From Clostridia bacterium (lineage in GTDB: Bacteria > Bacillota > Clostridia > DUPQ01), in assembly GCA_030592085.1 (NCBI GenBank), contig JAUUZV010000022.1, forward strand, positions 1 to 17,609: 17,609 bases of DNA. The letters are read 5' to 3'. Made by a program: the position numbers and the translations under genes. Positions within the stretch are counted from its first letter, which is position 1. Each line of letters starts with the position of its first letter. Below the pieces are notes generated by a model. The model was given only the letters and a program-made list of their open reading frames with translations. It was not told the origin of the DNA and ran no database searches. Shown here piece after piece: positions 1 through 6,687 of this stretch.

Positions 1-761
1 GGCATCGTTTTCGCTTAGTTCACGAACGTTCAAAATTTAAGGTTTCTTTTTCTAGAATGATTCAAATTGTTTTTCCTGAACTTGGTACTATTGTTTGGTC
101 TACAACCCAAAACTCTATGCTGTATACGTTACTTGAACTACCAGGTTCTAAAGCTATATCTGATTGTCATCTAACTAGACTCACTTCTATACTCCAAAAG
201 TATTCAAAAGGTAAATATACTCGAGATAAAGCTATTGAATTGCGTAATTTAGCTAGAAATTCTATTGGGTCTGAGTCTTTAGCACAAGCTTTTGAATTAC
301 AACAAGTTATACGTACCATTCTTTTTTTCCAAAATGAAATTAAACTTTTGGAGAAACAAATTAAGTCGATTGTTCTTATATTGGATACCCCGCTTTTATC
401 TATCCCTGGTATATCATTTACTACAGCTGCGATGATTCTCTCAGAGATTGGTGATATCAACCGTTTTGAATCTTCTGCTAAGTTGCTTGCTTTTGCTGGA
501 TTAGAACCTTCTACATACCAGTCTGGTAACTTTACAGCTACTCATTCACGTATGGTTAAGAGAGGATCAAAATATCTTAGGTGGGCATTGTTAACATCTA
601 CAAGACTTGTTTGTATGCGTGATGCTTCATTGAATGCTTACAAAGATAAAAAACTTCAAGAAGGTAAACACTATTTTGTTGCTTTAAGTCATACTAGTAA
701 AAAACTTGTTAGAATAATATTTCATTTGCTAAAAACAAATCAAATATATTGTCCTAACTAA
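1..761 (+). CDS. IS110-family transposase, C-terminal part (5' end outside window)
   Basis: This is the C-terminal part of an IS110-family (DEDD/RuvC-type plus serine) transposase, which moves the element by a bridge-RNA-guided mechanism in characterised members. The frame is open from base 3 with no stop upstream of the first ATG at 57, and the preceding residues (RLVHERSKFKVSFSRM) fit the usual region before the conserved VFPEL, so the gene continues off the window and ATG 57 is not the real start. From about residue 110 after that ATG comes the Transposase_20 region: LLSIPGIS, then LAFAGLEPSTYQSG, then KRGSKYLRWAL. The Ser of QSG sits where the family has its conserved catalytic serine. 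The N-terminal RuvC-like domain is not visible. The gene ends in TAA at 759-761 with no frameshift, so the visible part looks intact. Family assignment is firm; the IS110 versus IS1111 subgroup cannot be settled here. Confidence 0.9.
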   Translation, partial: HRFRLVHERSKFKVSFSRMIQIVFPELGTIVWSTTQNSMLYTLLELPGSKAISDCHLTRLTSILQKYSKGKYTRDKAIELRNLARNSIGSESLAQAFELQQVIRTILFFQNEIKLLEKQIKSIVLILDTPLLSIPGISFTTAAMILSEIGDINRFESSAKLLAFAGLEPSTYQSGNFTATHSRMVKRGSKYLRWALLTSTRLVCMRDASLNAYKDKKLQEGKHYFVALSHTSKKLVRIIFHLLKTNQIYCPN

Positions 762-783
762 CACTGTTGGTTGTTCTTTATTA

Positions 784-805
784 AGCAACATTTTGTTGCT
801 TTTTT
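784..805 (+). terminator. Rho-independent terminator after the transposase gene
   Basis: A perfect 7-bp stem (AGCAACA / TGTTGCT) with a 3-nt loop is followed directly by five more T residues on the + strand, 23 bases after the transposase stop codon. The position and T-run fit an intrinsic terminator for the transposase transcript. Confidence 0.7.
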
Positions 806-916
806 GTCATGCAATTATCAAGGTACAATTGTTTGAAATTTACTTCAAACTTTATTTCATTTCTCTATTGACTTCATATAGTTAGTCTTGTTGATAGTCA
901 TGTTTTACTAGATTAC

Positions 917-950
917 ATTATATCAAAAAATCAATAAGTATTGATATAAT
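917..950. repeat. 10-bp inverted repeat beside the HD gene stop codon
   Basis: ATTATATCAA (917-926) and TTGATATAAT (941-950) form a perfect 10-bp inverted repeat with a 14-nt loop. It abuts the stop codon of the leftward HD gene (951-953) and could slow or end that transcript, but it is pure A/T apart from one G:C pair and has no T-run leftward. It could instead belong to the IS right end. Confidence 0.45.
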
Positions 951-1427
951 TTATAAATTAAAAAAGGTAATACCTAATTTAGTTTTAAAATACTTTTCTT
1001 TTATAATTTCAATCTGTGAATCAGAATAATTATTCTCTTGTGCATTAACAATAAAATCAGCTTCTATAAGTGCTTGAAAATCTATTCCATTAACTTCATT
1101 ATATGAGTGGTGTTTTGAAATTAGATATAATATTCTTTCTTGAATTTCATTTTGTAGACTATATTTCTTAAGTATTTTAGAAGCAATAGGTGGACCTTCA
1201 ATTTCTTGAAGATGTCCAGCTGTACTACTGTATTTTTCCTTACAGTTATGAATACCAATATCATGTAAGATTGCTGCAACTTTGCTTATAAATGCCACTT
1301 GTTTTGACACATCTTCACTATTTAAAATTAAACAAGTATATGTATATACTTTTATAGCATGATTAATCCTAGTAATGTCACCATTATTGTATTCAATCAT
1401 TTCTTGTAATATTGATTCTAGTATCAT
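951..1427 (-). CDS. HD-domain phosphohydrolase-like protein (158 aa)
   Basis: A small single-domain HD-superfamily protein, a family of metal-dependent phosphohydrolases; the substrate is unknown. Metal-ligand motifs are visible: an early His (RINHAIKV), the His-Asp pair in AAILHDIGIH, and a later HH in SKHHSY, with EIEGPPIA between them. The length fits this stand-alone family. I choose ATG at 1425-1427 (MILESILQEMIEYNNGD) because homologues begin near this point. The frame is open to 1526, but that would overlap the upstream cupin gene and run through a 13-bp hairpin. No clear Shine-Dalgarno precedes this ATG; a TATAAT ends 6 bases before it, so a leaderless start is possible. It is third in line behind the ferredoxin-like and cupin genes, a linkage common in anaerobic Bacillota. 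The function in that set is not established. Confidence 0.8.
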   Translation of the reverse strand: MILESILQEMIEYNNGDITRINHAIKVYTYTCLILNSEDVSKQVAFISKVAAILHDIGIHNCKEKYSSTAGHLQEIEGPPIASKILKKYSLQNEIQERILYLISKHHSYNEVNGIDFQALIEADFIVNAQENNYSDSQIEIIKEKYFKTKLGITFFNL

Positions 1428-1433
1428 AATACT

Positions 1434-1439
1434 ATTATA
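1434..1439 (-). promoter_or_regulatory. possible -10 box just upstream of the HD gene
   Basis: On the minus strand TATAAT lies 6 bases before the preferred ATG of the HD gene, in the gap after the cupin terminator hairpin. Transcription would begin at or next to the ATG, giving a leaderless mRNA. No good -35 hexamer is present at 17 bp (TGGCGC, inside the hairpin), so this is a weak call in an AT-rich stretch. Confidence 0.3.
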
Positions 1440-1450
1440 TAGAGAGAAAT

Positions 1451-1480
1451 ATATAAGCGCCATAGAAATGGCGCTTATAT
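1451..1480 (-). terminator. 13-bp perfect hairpin between cupin and HD genes
   Basis: ATATAAGCGCCAT (1451-1463) and ATGGCGCTTATAT (1468-1480) form a perfect 13-bp stem with a 4-nt loop, starting 5 bases after the cupin stop codon. Leftward it is followed by ATTTCTCTCT, a pyrimidine-rich but imperfect T-run. It probably ends or attenuates the ferredoxin-cupin transcript, or protects its 3' end by acting as a processing barrier, setting HD gene expression apart. Confidence 0.65.
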
Positions 1481-1485
1481 GTTGT

Positions 1486-1809
1486 TTATTTATTATAATT
1501 TCTTGGATTTGGTGTTTTAACCACAAAAAACTCTAAAACAGGTTCTTTAGTGTTTGACACATTCATCTTTGTTTTGTAAGGAACATTTATTATTTGTCCA
1601 AATTTATAAGTTGCAAACTCTCCTTCATTTAATGCTAATGTTAAATTTCCTCTAACAATCACTAAATATACATTTGAATTTGAAAAATGTAATGGAAGTG
1701 CTTCATCTTTATTTAATATCACATGATTAATATTAACATGATCATCATCAACAACCTTTTCTGCTGTTTTATTGTTTCCTACTGTAAGTTCATAAATTTT
1801 TTCTATCAT
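1486..1809 (-). CDS. small cupin-domain protein (107 aa)
   Basis: A stand-alone cupin: a short beta-barrel protein whose fold is shared by metal enzymes and sugar- or ligand-binding proteins. The central part shows the cupin pattern LPLHFSNSNVYLVIVRG, followed by EGEFATYKFGQIINVP. Only one His (about residue 41) remains where many cupins have a HxH metal site, so metal catalysis is doubtful and a binding or scaffolding role is possible. The start ATG is preceded by AGGAGA on the minus strand. The gene begins 9 bp after the ferredoxin-like gene and is surely cotranscribed with it. Cupins of this size, ending in FVVKTPNP, accompany the same ferredoxin-like gene in anaerobic Firmicutes; the biochemical role is unknown. 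Confidence 0.8.
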   Translation of the reverse strand: MIEKIYELTVGNNKTAEKVVDDDHVNINHVILNKDEALPLHFSNSNVYLVIVRGNLTLALNEGEFATYKFGQIINVPYKTKMNVSNTKEPVLEFFVVKTPNPRNYNK

Positions 1810-1818
1810 TTTCTTCTC

Positions 1819-2523
1819 CTATTCAATAATTTGACCTTCAGGTGTTAGCGTTGTAACATCCCAAGGTATCATTTTCCCACTACTAATGAGCGCCTGTTTA
1901 ACTGAGTGAACAATACCACCACAGCATGGTACAGACATTTTTAAAATACTAATACTTTGTATGGAATTATTTGCTAAAATAGCTGATAATTTTTCAGCAT
2001 AATTCCCACTATCAAGTTTTGGGCATCCAATCAAAGTTACTTTATTTTTCATAAATCGCTGATGAATATTTGAGTAAGCAAATGCTGTACAATCAGCGGC
2101 AATTAACAAACGAGCATTTTGAAAATATGGTGCATCTACTGGTACTAATTTTAGTTGGCAAGGCCATTGAGTTAATTGAGAACCCTCCTCAACATACTTC
2201 TGTGTTTGGCTATTTTCGCTTTCTTTATTTATACTTCGCGAAATAGTACTAGGACAACTACAAGCTGGTGGCTCTGGTGCACCTTTTGCTGCTATTCGCC
2301 TTTTCACTTCTGCTTCATCATATTCTTTTGCTTCCCTTTTTTCAATGGTTATAGCACCTGTTGGACACTCTGGTAAACAGTCTCCAAGTCCATCGCAATA
2401 TGACTCTGATATTAGTTTAGCTTTTCCATGTACCATTTGCAAGGCTCCTTCATGACAAGCTGTAATACATAAACCACATCCATCACATTTTTCTTCATCT
2501 ATAACAATTAAGTCTCTTAACAT
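1819..2523 (-). CDS. 4Fe-4S ferredoxin-like protein with Cys-rich C-terminal domain (234 aa)
   Basis: An iron-sulfur electron-transfer protein, probably cytoplasmic. Residues 13-23 carry a complete CxxCxxCxxxC cluster site (C13, C16, C19, C23). The second site is C43-x5-C49-x3-C53: the usual second Cys is Leu46, so this site may bind a 3Fe-4S or altered cluster. An ACSC pair follows at 88-90. The C-terminal half (about 118-234) is a family-specific domain with C122, C145 (AADCTAFAY), C167 (GCPKLD) and a CCGG motif at 190-193, which could bind a further metal or cluster. Relatives are annotated simply as 4Fe-4S binding proteins. It leads the ferredoxin-cupin-HD operon, divergent from a Crp/Fnr regulator that likely controls it. 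The start ATG has a GGAGGT ribosome binding site. The redox partner is not known. Confidence 0.88.
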   Translation of the reverse strand: MLRDLIVIDEEKCDGCGLCITACHEGALQMVHGKAKLISESYCDGLGDCLPECPTGAITIEKREAKEYDEAEVKRRIAAKGAPEPPACSCPSTISRSINKESENSQTQKYVEEGSQLTQWPCQLKLVPVDAPYFQNARLLIAADCTAFAYSNIHQRFMKNKVTLIGCPKLDSGNYAEKLSAILANNSIQSISILKMSVPCCGGIVHSVKQALISSGKMIPWDVTTLTPEGQIIE

Positions 2524-2538
2524 TTAGTACCTCCGTTA

Positions 2539-2567
2539 TTGATTTTGTAGTTGTAGTGTAGTATAGT
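2539..2567 (+). promoter_or_regulatory. promoter of the Crp/Fnr-family gene
   Basis: TTGATT (2539-2544) and TATAGT (2562-2567) are spaced 17 bp apart on the + strand, upstream of the regulator gene. The palindrome at 2583-2596 would fall just past the predicted start site, a position suited to repression of its own gene. Confidence 0.5.
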
Positions 2568-2589
2568 TGATAAACCAATTCCGTTGCAA
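2560..2589 (-). promoter_or_regulatory. promoter of the ferredoxin-cupin-HD operon
   Basis: On the minus strand TATACT (plus-strand 2560-2565) lies 18 bp from TTGCAA (2584-2589), which is the left half of the palindrome. The -35 is poor (TTG..A), and the palindrome centre lies about 36-41 bases before the predicted start, the range where Crp/Fnr activators contact RNA polymerase. Confidence 0.5.
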
Positions 2590-2596
2590 TTGCAAC
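2583..2596. promoter_or_regulatory. candidate Crp/Fnr operator palindrome
   Basis: GTTGCAATTGCAAC is a perfect 14-bp palindrome between the divergent regulator and ferredoxin genes, 3 bases before the regulator's AAGGA ribosome binding site. Crp/Fnr dimers bind such two-fold symmetric sites. It overlaps the weak -35 of the leftward operon and lies downstream of the rightward promoter, so one site could activate (or repress) the operon and repress the regulator. I noticed no second copy in the window. Confidence 0.6.
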
Positions 2597-2609
2597 AGTA
2601 AGGAAAAAT

Positions 2610-3305
2610 ATGAAAAATAAATATGAAAAAATATTAATTTGTCCTCTATTTAAAGGAATTAAGCATGAGGAATTGCCTCACTTACTTCGCTGTATAAAAG
2701 CAAATTACCACTTATATACAAAAAATGATATTATTTTTATGCAAGATGATATCATTCATGAGATTGGAATTATACTATCTGGAAGCATTGATATTGCTAA
2801 AGAAGACTATGTGGGCAATAAAGTAATAGTTAATAGGTTAACTGCTGGTGATTTATTTGCAGAAGTTTTTGTTTGTTCAGGTAAAAATATAAGTCCTGTC
2901 ACTGTTTTTAGCCATGGTAATAGTGAAATAATGTTTATCGATTTTTATCAATTAGTCGGTATGTGTGAACATTCTTGTTCCTTTCATCGAAAACTGATTA
3001 GTAACATGATGACCATATTAGCCAACAAAACCTTAGTAATGAATGAAAAAATGGAATATCTTTCCAAACGAACAATAGAACAAAAGCTTGCTACTTATCT
3101 AATTAATCAGATTAGAAAAAATGTTAATCTATCATTCACCATACCATATAATCGTTATGAATTAGCTGAATATCTATATAGTAATAGAAGTGCATTATCA
3201 AGGGTACTTAGTTCACTACAAGAAAAAGGTATTCTTACTTATAAAAAGAACACCTTTACAATTGTTAGTCCTAAAAAACTATATGATCTTTATACAGAAA
3301 GTTAA
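2610..3305 (+). CDS. Crp/Fnr-family transcriptional regulator (231 aa)
   Basis: A DNA-binding regulator with an N-terminal cyclic-nucleotide-binding-type beta-roll (about 10-125, including IGIILSGSIDI and NRLTAGDLFAEV), a dimer helix (about 127-155) and a C-terminal winged helix (about 160-225). The recognition helix reads SNRSALSRVL (191-200). The FNR glutamate that reads the TTGAT half-site is here Ser194, while the following Ser197 and Arg198 are kept, which fits a different half-site such as TTGCAA in the adjacent palindrome. Cysteines are C11, C28, C89, C119 and C123. No FNR-type N-terminal Cys cluster is obvious, so the signal may be a small ligand, heme or thiol redox. The start is set by AAGGA 5 bases upstream. 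It is divergent from the ferredoxin-cupin-HD operon, its probable target. Its stop codon overlaps that of the convergent lipoprotein gene by 4 bases. Confidence 0.9.
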   Translation: MKNKYEKILICPLFKGIKHEELPHLLRCIKANYHLYTKNDIIFMQDDIIHEIGIILSGSIDIAKEDYVGNKVIVNRLTAGDLFAEVFVCSGKNISPVTVFSHGNSEIMFIDFYQLVGMCEHSCSFHRKLISNMMTILANKTLVMNEKMEYLSKRTIEQKLATYLINQIRKNVNLSFTIPYNRYELAEYLYSNRSALSRVLSSLQEKGILTYKKNTFTIVSPKKLYDLYTES

Positions 3306-4390
3306 TTTAATGGGAAATAAACTAAAGATGATCCATCTTTTTTAATCATATATATATCATATCCATCTGTAAAATAAATTCTATCACCAATAATATAAAT
3401 TCCTTTTGAAAGATATTCACTACTTTCATAAATTAATGTTTCATTTGTTCCATCAAGACTAAATGTTTTAATATAATTTTCTGATTGCAAATATAATAAA
3501 TTATCAGAAATATTTAAAGTAAATGAATAACCACTTAACTCAACTGCAATATCAACAATTGTTCCATCATTTAGTGATAAACGATGAACACTGCTATCAT
3601 AACTGTTTTCCTGTACATAATATACATAACCCCCATGAACTAAATAAATATGAGAATAAAATGGGAATATCACAGTAGATTCTTCATCAGTTGATAGACT
3701 ATATTTAACTAATCCAGGAGCTGTTCCAGCATCAGTTGCAAAAAAGTACAAATCATTACCATCAGTAGTAAAATCATGAGCTCTGAAATTTGTTAAGGAC
3801 GTTTCTTCTTTGCTAGCTAAGTCATAAGAATAAATGGGACCTTGAACAAACTCTTTTGTAAAATATAATTTCCCATTAACAAATAAGTAACTATATACCG
3901 TACTGTCCATTAATTTAATAGGTTCATTTTCAAAATCATAAGTGTATAAATAATATTCACCAACCTCAAAATCGTATAACATGAAATATAGCAAACCGTT
4001 ATAGTATTGTAATCCTTCCGCCTGATATTCAAAATCATTAAATATTGTAGGTTCCATTGTAGAATCATTACCATGTTGTAGCATAGTCATATAATTTACA
4101 AAGGTAATATATTTTCCTGTATATACAATATGAAGTCCATAATGACTACTTGAAAAATGATGGTTACCAATACTATCACTGCTATTGGATAATACTACTT
4201 TTTCAAGAGTAGGCACTGAAGTGGTTGGCTCAGGTGTACTTGAAGTAGTTACAGTAACAGTCGAAGTAGGTTGACTACTTTCCACTGTTGTTTGTGTTTT
4301 ATCATCTTCATTTATTGTAGTACTACATGCTGTTACAAACAACAATGAAAAAATCACTAAAAGTAAAATCATTTTATTTTCAATTTTCAT
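3302..4390 (-). CDS. surface lipoprotein with DUF5050-like beta-propeller (362 aa)
   Basis: A secreted lipoprotein of unknown function. Residues 1-22 are a type II signal peptide: a basic start, a hydrophobic run (MILLLVIFSLLF) and the lipobox VTAC, with C22 as the lipidated residue. A Ser/Thr/Pro-rich linker follows (about 32-62), typical of Gram-positive lipoproteins that reach through a cell-wall layer. The rest (about 63-362) is a run of short repeats of the type LYYFxxD.../IYFTDGYDIYMIKKDG, which fit the six-bladed propeller of DUF5050 and YncE/LRP-like proteins. No catalytic motif is seen, so a binding or sensing role at the surface is likelier. AGAGGTG precedes the start ATG. It is monocistronic, convergent with the Crp/Fnr gene and divergent from the OsmC gene. 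Confidence 0.85.
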   Translation of the reverse strand: MKIENKMILLLVIFSLLFVTACSTTINEDDKTQTTVESSQPTSTVTVTTSSTPEPTTSVPTLEKVVLSNSSDSIGNHHFSSSHYGLHIVYTGKYITFVNYMTMLQHGNDSTMEPTIFNDFEYQAEGLQYYNGLLYFMLYDFEVGEYYLYTYDFENEPIKLMDSTVYSYLFVNGKLYFTKEFVQGPIYSYDLASKEETSLTNFRAHDFTTDGNDLYFFATDAGTAPGLVKYSLSTDEESTVIFPFYSHIYLVHGGYVYYVQENSYDSSVHRLSLNDGTIVDIAVELSGYSFTLNISDNLLYLQSENYIKTFSLDGTNETLIYESSEYLSKGIYIIGDRIYFTDGYDIYMIKKDGSSLVYFPLN

Positions 4391-4505
4391 TTTACACCTC
4401 TTTCAAATGTATTTTACCATACTTTTACAGTTACTTTTCAACAATTTCATGTGTTATAACCAATGAGGGACTGTGTTTCTTTGTTATTTACTTCTTTCAT
4501 GTATT

Positions 4506-4533
4506 TTGACTTTGCATAAAAATAGTATACAAT
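4506..4533 (+). promoter_or_regulatory. probable promoter of the OsmC-like gene
   Basis: TTGACT (4506-4511) and TACAAT (4528-4533) are spaced 16 bp apart, about 27 bases before the OsmC ATG. The rest of the 4391-4560 gap shows no further structure, and a promoter for the lipoprotein gene is not clear in it. Confidence 0.45.
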
Positions 4534-4560
4534 ATTATTAATAAACTAAGGGGTGAAAAC

Positions 4561-4959
4561 ATGAGTAACAATACAATTGAATTTGATTATGAAAATCGTT
4601 TTTATGGAACAATGCATGCACCAAATGTGGATGTAATTATTGGAAGCGACAAAGGACAAGTAGCACCCTATGACATGATGTATGGAGCCATATCTTCTTG
4701 TTTGTATGCTACATTTCTATCAATTACAAAGAAAATGAAAACATCATTTGACAGTGCTAAAATGACTGTTAGTGGCGAGAAAAGAGAAACTGTTCCCACT
4801 ACGTTAAAGAAAGTTGATATTATCTTTACAATTAAAAATGCTGAAAATGAGAAAAAGATTGAAAAAGCATTTGAATATGCAACTAAGTACTGCTCTGTTT
4901 ATCAAACTTTATCTCACGTAGCTGAAATGAATTATAAAATAGTTTATGATAAGAGTTAA
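4561..4959 (+). CDS. OsmC/Ohr-family protein (132 aa)
   Basis: A small OsmC-superfamily protein. Characterised members are thiol peroxidases that reduce organic hydroperoxides with two conserved cysteines. Here C47 lies in AISSCLYATF at the start of the central helix and C111 in TKYCSVYQTL, matching the peroxidatic and resolving positions, so both catalytic thiols are present. The length is normal for the YhfA/OsmC-like subgroup. AAGGGGTG lies 5-8 bases before the ATG, a strong ribosome binding site, and a promoter is visible upstream, so it is a single-gene unit. The Arg and Glu that assist catalysis in Ohr are not certain by eye, so this may be an OsmC-like protein with another substrate. 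Its stop is 4 bp from that of the convergent propeller gene. Confidence 0.88.
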   Translation: MSNNTIEFDYENRFYGTMHAPNVDVIIGSDKGQVAPYDMMYGAISSCLYATFLSITKKMKTSFDSAKMTVSGEKRETVPTTLKKVDIIFTIKNAENEKKIEKAFEYATKYCSVYQTLSHVAEMNYKIVYDKS

Positions 4960-4963
4960 TAAA

Positions 4964-6493
4964 TTACTGGCAAAATTCAAAAGCATATAAATCACAATGA
5001 AACATATCAAAATATACAATTATTCTTTTTCCTTGTAATTCGCTAACATCAGATGATTTATTCCAAGTTACTACTTTATTAATATCATTAGTGGTATGAA
5101 TCATATCATTATCACTTAGCGTGAATCCTTTAATTGGTTTATCAAATTCATCTCTTATTTCTACTTTCATAAACCCAGTTGCAGAAGTATCTACATTTAT
5201 TAATAACTGATTACCAATAAAGTTAAGAGCAGGGGTCTTTATATAACCATACTGATATCCAGTACTTGCTGAAACAAAACCATCTCTTCTCATTACCAGT
5301 CTACTAATAGCTGTAATGTTATTTGTTGGTGTAAGATTAGCTTGTTCTAGGATAGCATTTTCTCTATCTTCGTGTTTATCTCCTCTACCATAGCCATGGA
5401 TTATGTCACTACCCATATAATAAAGGTACATATCATTTCCATTACCTGGAACAATACCATGAACCATATAGTGTGAATAAGCATCAAATGCATGTTTTTC
5501 ACCAAGCCTAATAAAAGGTTCTCGCTCATAAAAATCCCAACTCACTCCATCTCTACTTGATGCAAACCAAGTATCTATAGGACCTGCATTCATTGGTTTA
5601 TTATTTTTAAATTCTTTAATATAACGGTTATATTTAAAATAAATTCCAGGAAACATTACATAGGTATCTTCAGCAAATGGATATTTATTAACACAATTAG
5701 TATAATAATCAACAACTGGAACTTCGTGATTAGCTTCCTCTATAAAAAAAGAAGGATCGTTCTCATTTGGTTTTATAATTACTGTCATATCTTCTACAAC
5801 ACTAAATCCATTTAAAGTATCACATTCATCCCTTGCTATCGCTCTAACCTGCCCTCCAATTTCATAGTTTCTTCTTACGAATGTTACATATTTTTTAATG
5901 GACTCATCATAAAATATAATATTTTGCGAATCAAGATGGAATCCTCTAAAAGCATCACCTTCAACCTTTTCAAATCGTTTATCATCTAATACTTTTTCAA
6001 GCTCAAATGAAAAATGTATTCCATCATTAGAACTATAAAGTCCCATAGGTCTTTTAAGCCCATGCCTAGCTAATAACTTGTATTTATTATCTTTATCATT
6101 AGGGTCAATAAACACCATACAACCACCATCGCCTAATCCGCCTTCAACGCCTCCAGCACCAAATCCAATAACTATATTGTTATCTTTTTCATGATAGTAT
6201 GGAGCAAGACCAAGAGAAGGTTTATTAAAATTAACACCATCAGTAGAGGTAGCTAAACATACAAAAGCATAAACACCGTCTTCTTTATATAATGTTTCAC
6301 CGTAGTATAGCTTATAAATACCATCATCAAATAGTATAGAATTATAACCACCAATACGATGATGTGGTGAGTGATCTCTCTTAATTATTAATTCACCAGT
6401 TTTTTTTGGTTGATGTACAATTAATTTAATATTTTTTGCTGATTGAATAAATTTATTATCAATAAATAACTGTCTATTTGAATGAATATTCAT
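4964..6493 (-). CDS. glycosidase-like beta-propeller protein with C-terminal sandwich domain (509 aa)
   Basis: A protein of the five-bladed beta-propeller glycosidase type (GH32/43/62/68-like fold), probably acting on an oligosaccharide. Blade motifs of the SxDGxxF type recur: ATSTDGVNF (about 81), YSSNDGIHF (about 153) and ASSRDGVSW (about 311). An acidic candidate lies in LFIDNKF near residue 12, and further acids in EGDAFRG and HLDSQN (about 178-189). From about 415 there is a separate beta-sandwich (LLINVDTSATGFMKVEIRD, then SDVSELQGKRIIVYF) seen in a large uncharacterised group common in Planctomycetes and Verrucomicrobia. There is no signal peptide, so it acts in the cytoplasm. AGGAGA precedes the start. 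It is the last gene of the leftward half of the glycan locus. Catalysis is not proved; it could also be a phosphorylase-like or binding protein. Confidence 0.8.
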   Translation of the reverse strand: MNIHSNRQLFIDNKFIQSAKNIKLIVHQPKKTGELIIKRDHSPHHRIGGYNSILFDDGIYKLYYGETLYKEDGVYAFVCLATSTDGVNFNKPSLGLAPYYHEKDNNIVIGFGAGGVEGGLGDGGCMVFIDPNDKDNKYKLLARHGLKRPMGLYSSNDGIHFSFELEKVLDDKRFEKVEGDAFRGFHLDSQNIIFYDESIKKYVTFVRRNYEIGGQVRAIARDECDTLNGFSVVEDMTVIIKPNENDPSFFIEEANHEVPVVDYYTNCVNKYPFAEDTYVMFPGIYFKYNRYIKEFKNNKPMNAGPIDTWFASSRDGVSWDFYEREPFIRLGEKHAFDAYSHYMVHGIVPGNGNDMYLYYMGSDIIHGYGRGDKHEDRENAILEQANLTPTNNITAISRLVMRRDGFVSASTGYQYGYIKTPALNFIGNQLLINVDTSATGFMKVEIRDEFDKPIKGFTLSDNDMIHTTNDINKVVTWNKSSDVSELQGKRIIVYFDMFHCDLYAFEFCQ

Positions 6494-6687
6494 ATTTCTC
6501 CTTATCCTTACAAGATAATATTTGTTCCATTTATTGGACTGCCTTCTTCCTTTTATAAATAGTTATGCTACCCAAAAGTTTGTTTATATTTAGGCTTTAT
6601 TTATTGTGCTTCTTGAAGAATGTGATATTCGTAGGTAAACACATAATAACGAAGGAGTTAATTCCTTTTGATTATATTTTTCCATAA

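Larger units (their letters stand above)
762..950. other. hairpin-rich noncoding stretch downstream of the IS110 transposase
   Basis: No gene is visible in these 189 bases. They hold a terminator hairpin (784-805), a second hairpin at 831-850 (GTTTGAA, 6-nt loop, TTCAAAC, then a T-rich run) and a 10-bp inverted repeat at 917-950. The stretch should include the right end of the IS element, but IS110 elements lack typical terminal inverted repeats and target duplications, so the boundary cannot be placed by eye. In the IS1111 subgroup the guide (bridge) RNA is encoded on this side, so a structured RNA here is possible; that is inference. Confidence 0.4.

Noticed and set aside
167..460. 97-codon leftward open frame within the transposase
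   Set aside because: It lies fully antisense to the IS110 transposase, has no ribosome binding site or recognisable domain, and is a shadow.
1428..1526. 33-residue N-terminal extension of the HD protein
   Set aside because: It would overlap the cupin gene and read through the 13-bp hairpin; the extra residues are unlike the family, and no ribosome binding site supports starts there.
2176..2376. 66-codon rightward open frame within the ferredoxin gene
   Set aside because: Antisense to a well-supported iron-sulfur protein; the composition is Phe/Cys/Thr-rich as expected of a reverse frame.
4327..4509. 60-codon rightward open frame over the lipoprotein start
   Set aside because: It overlaps the signal-peptide region antisense and crosses the OsmC promoter; no ribosome binding site.
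6652..6667. AAGGA/TCCTT hairpin between the small membrane and propeller genes
   Set aside because: Only 5 bp with no adequate T-run on the minus strand; too weak to call a terminator.
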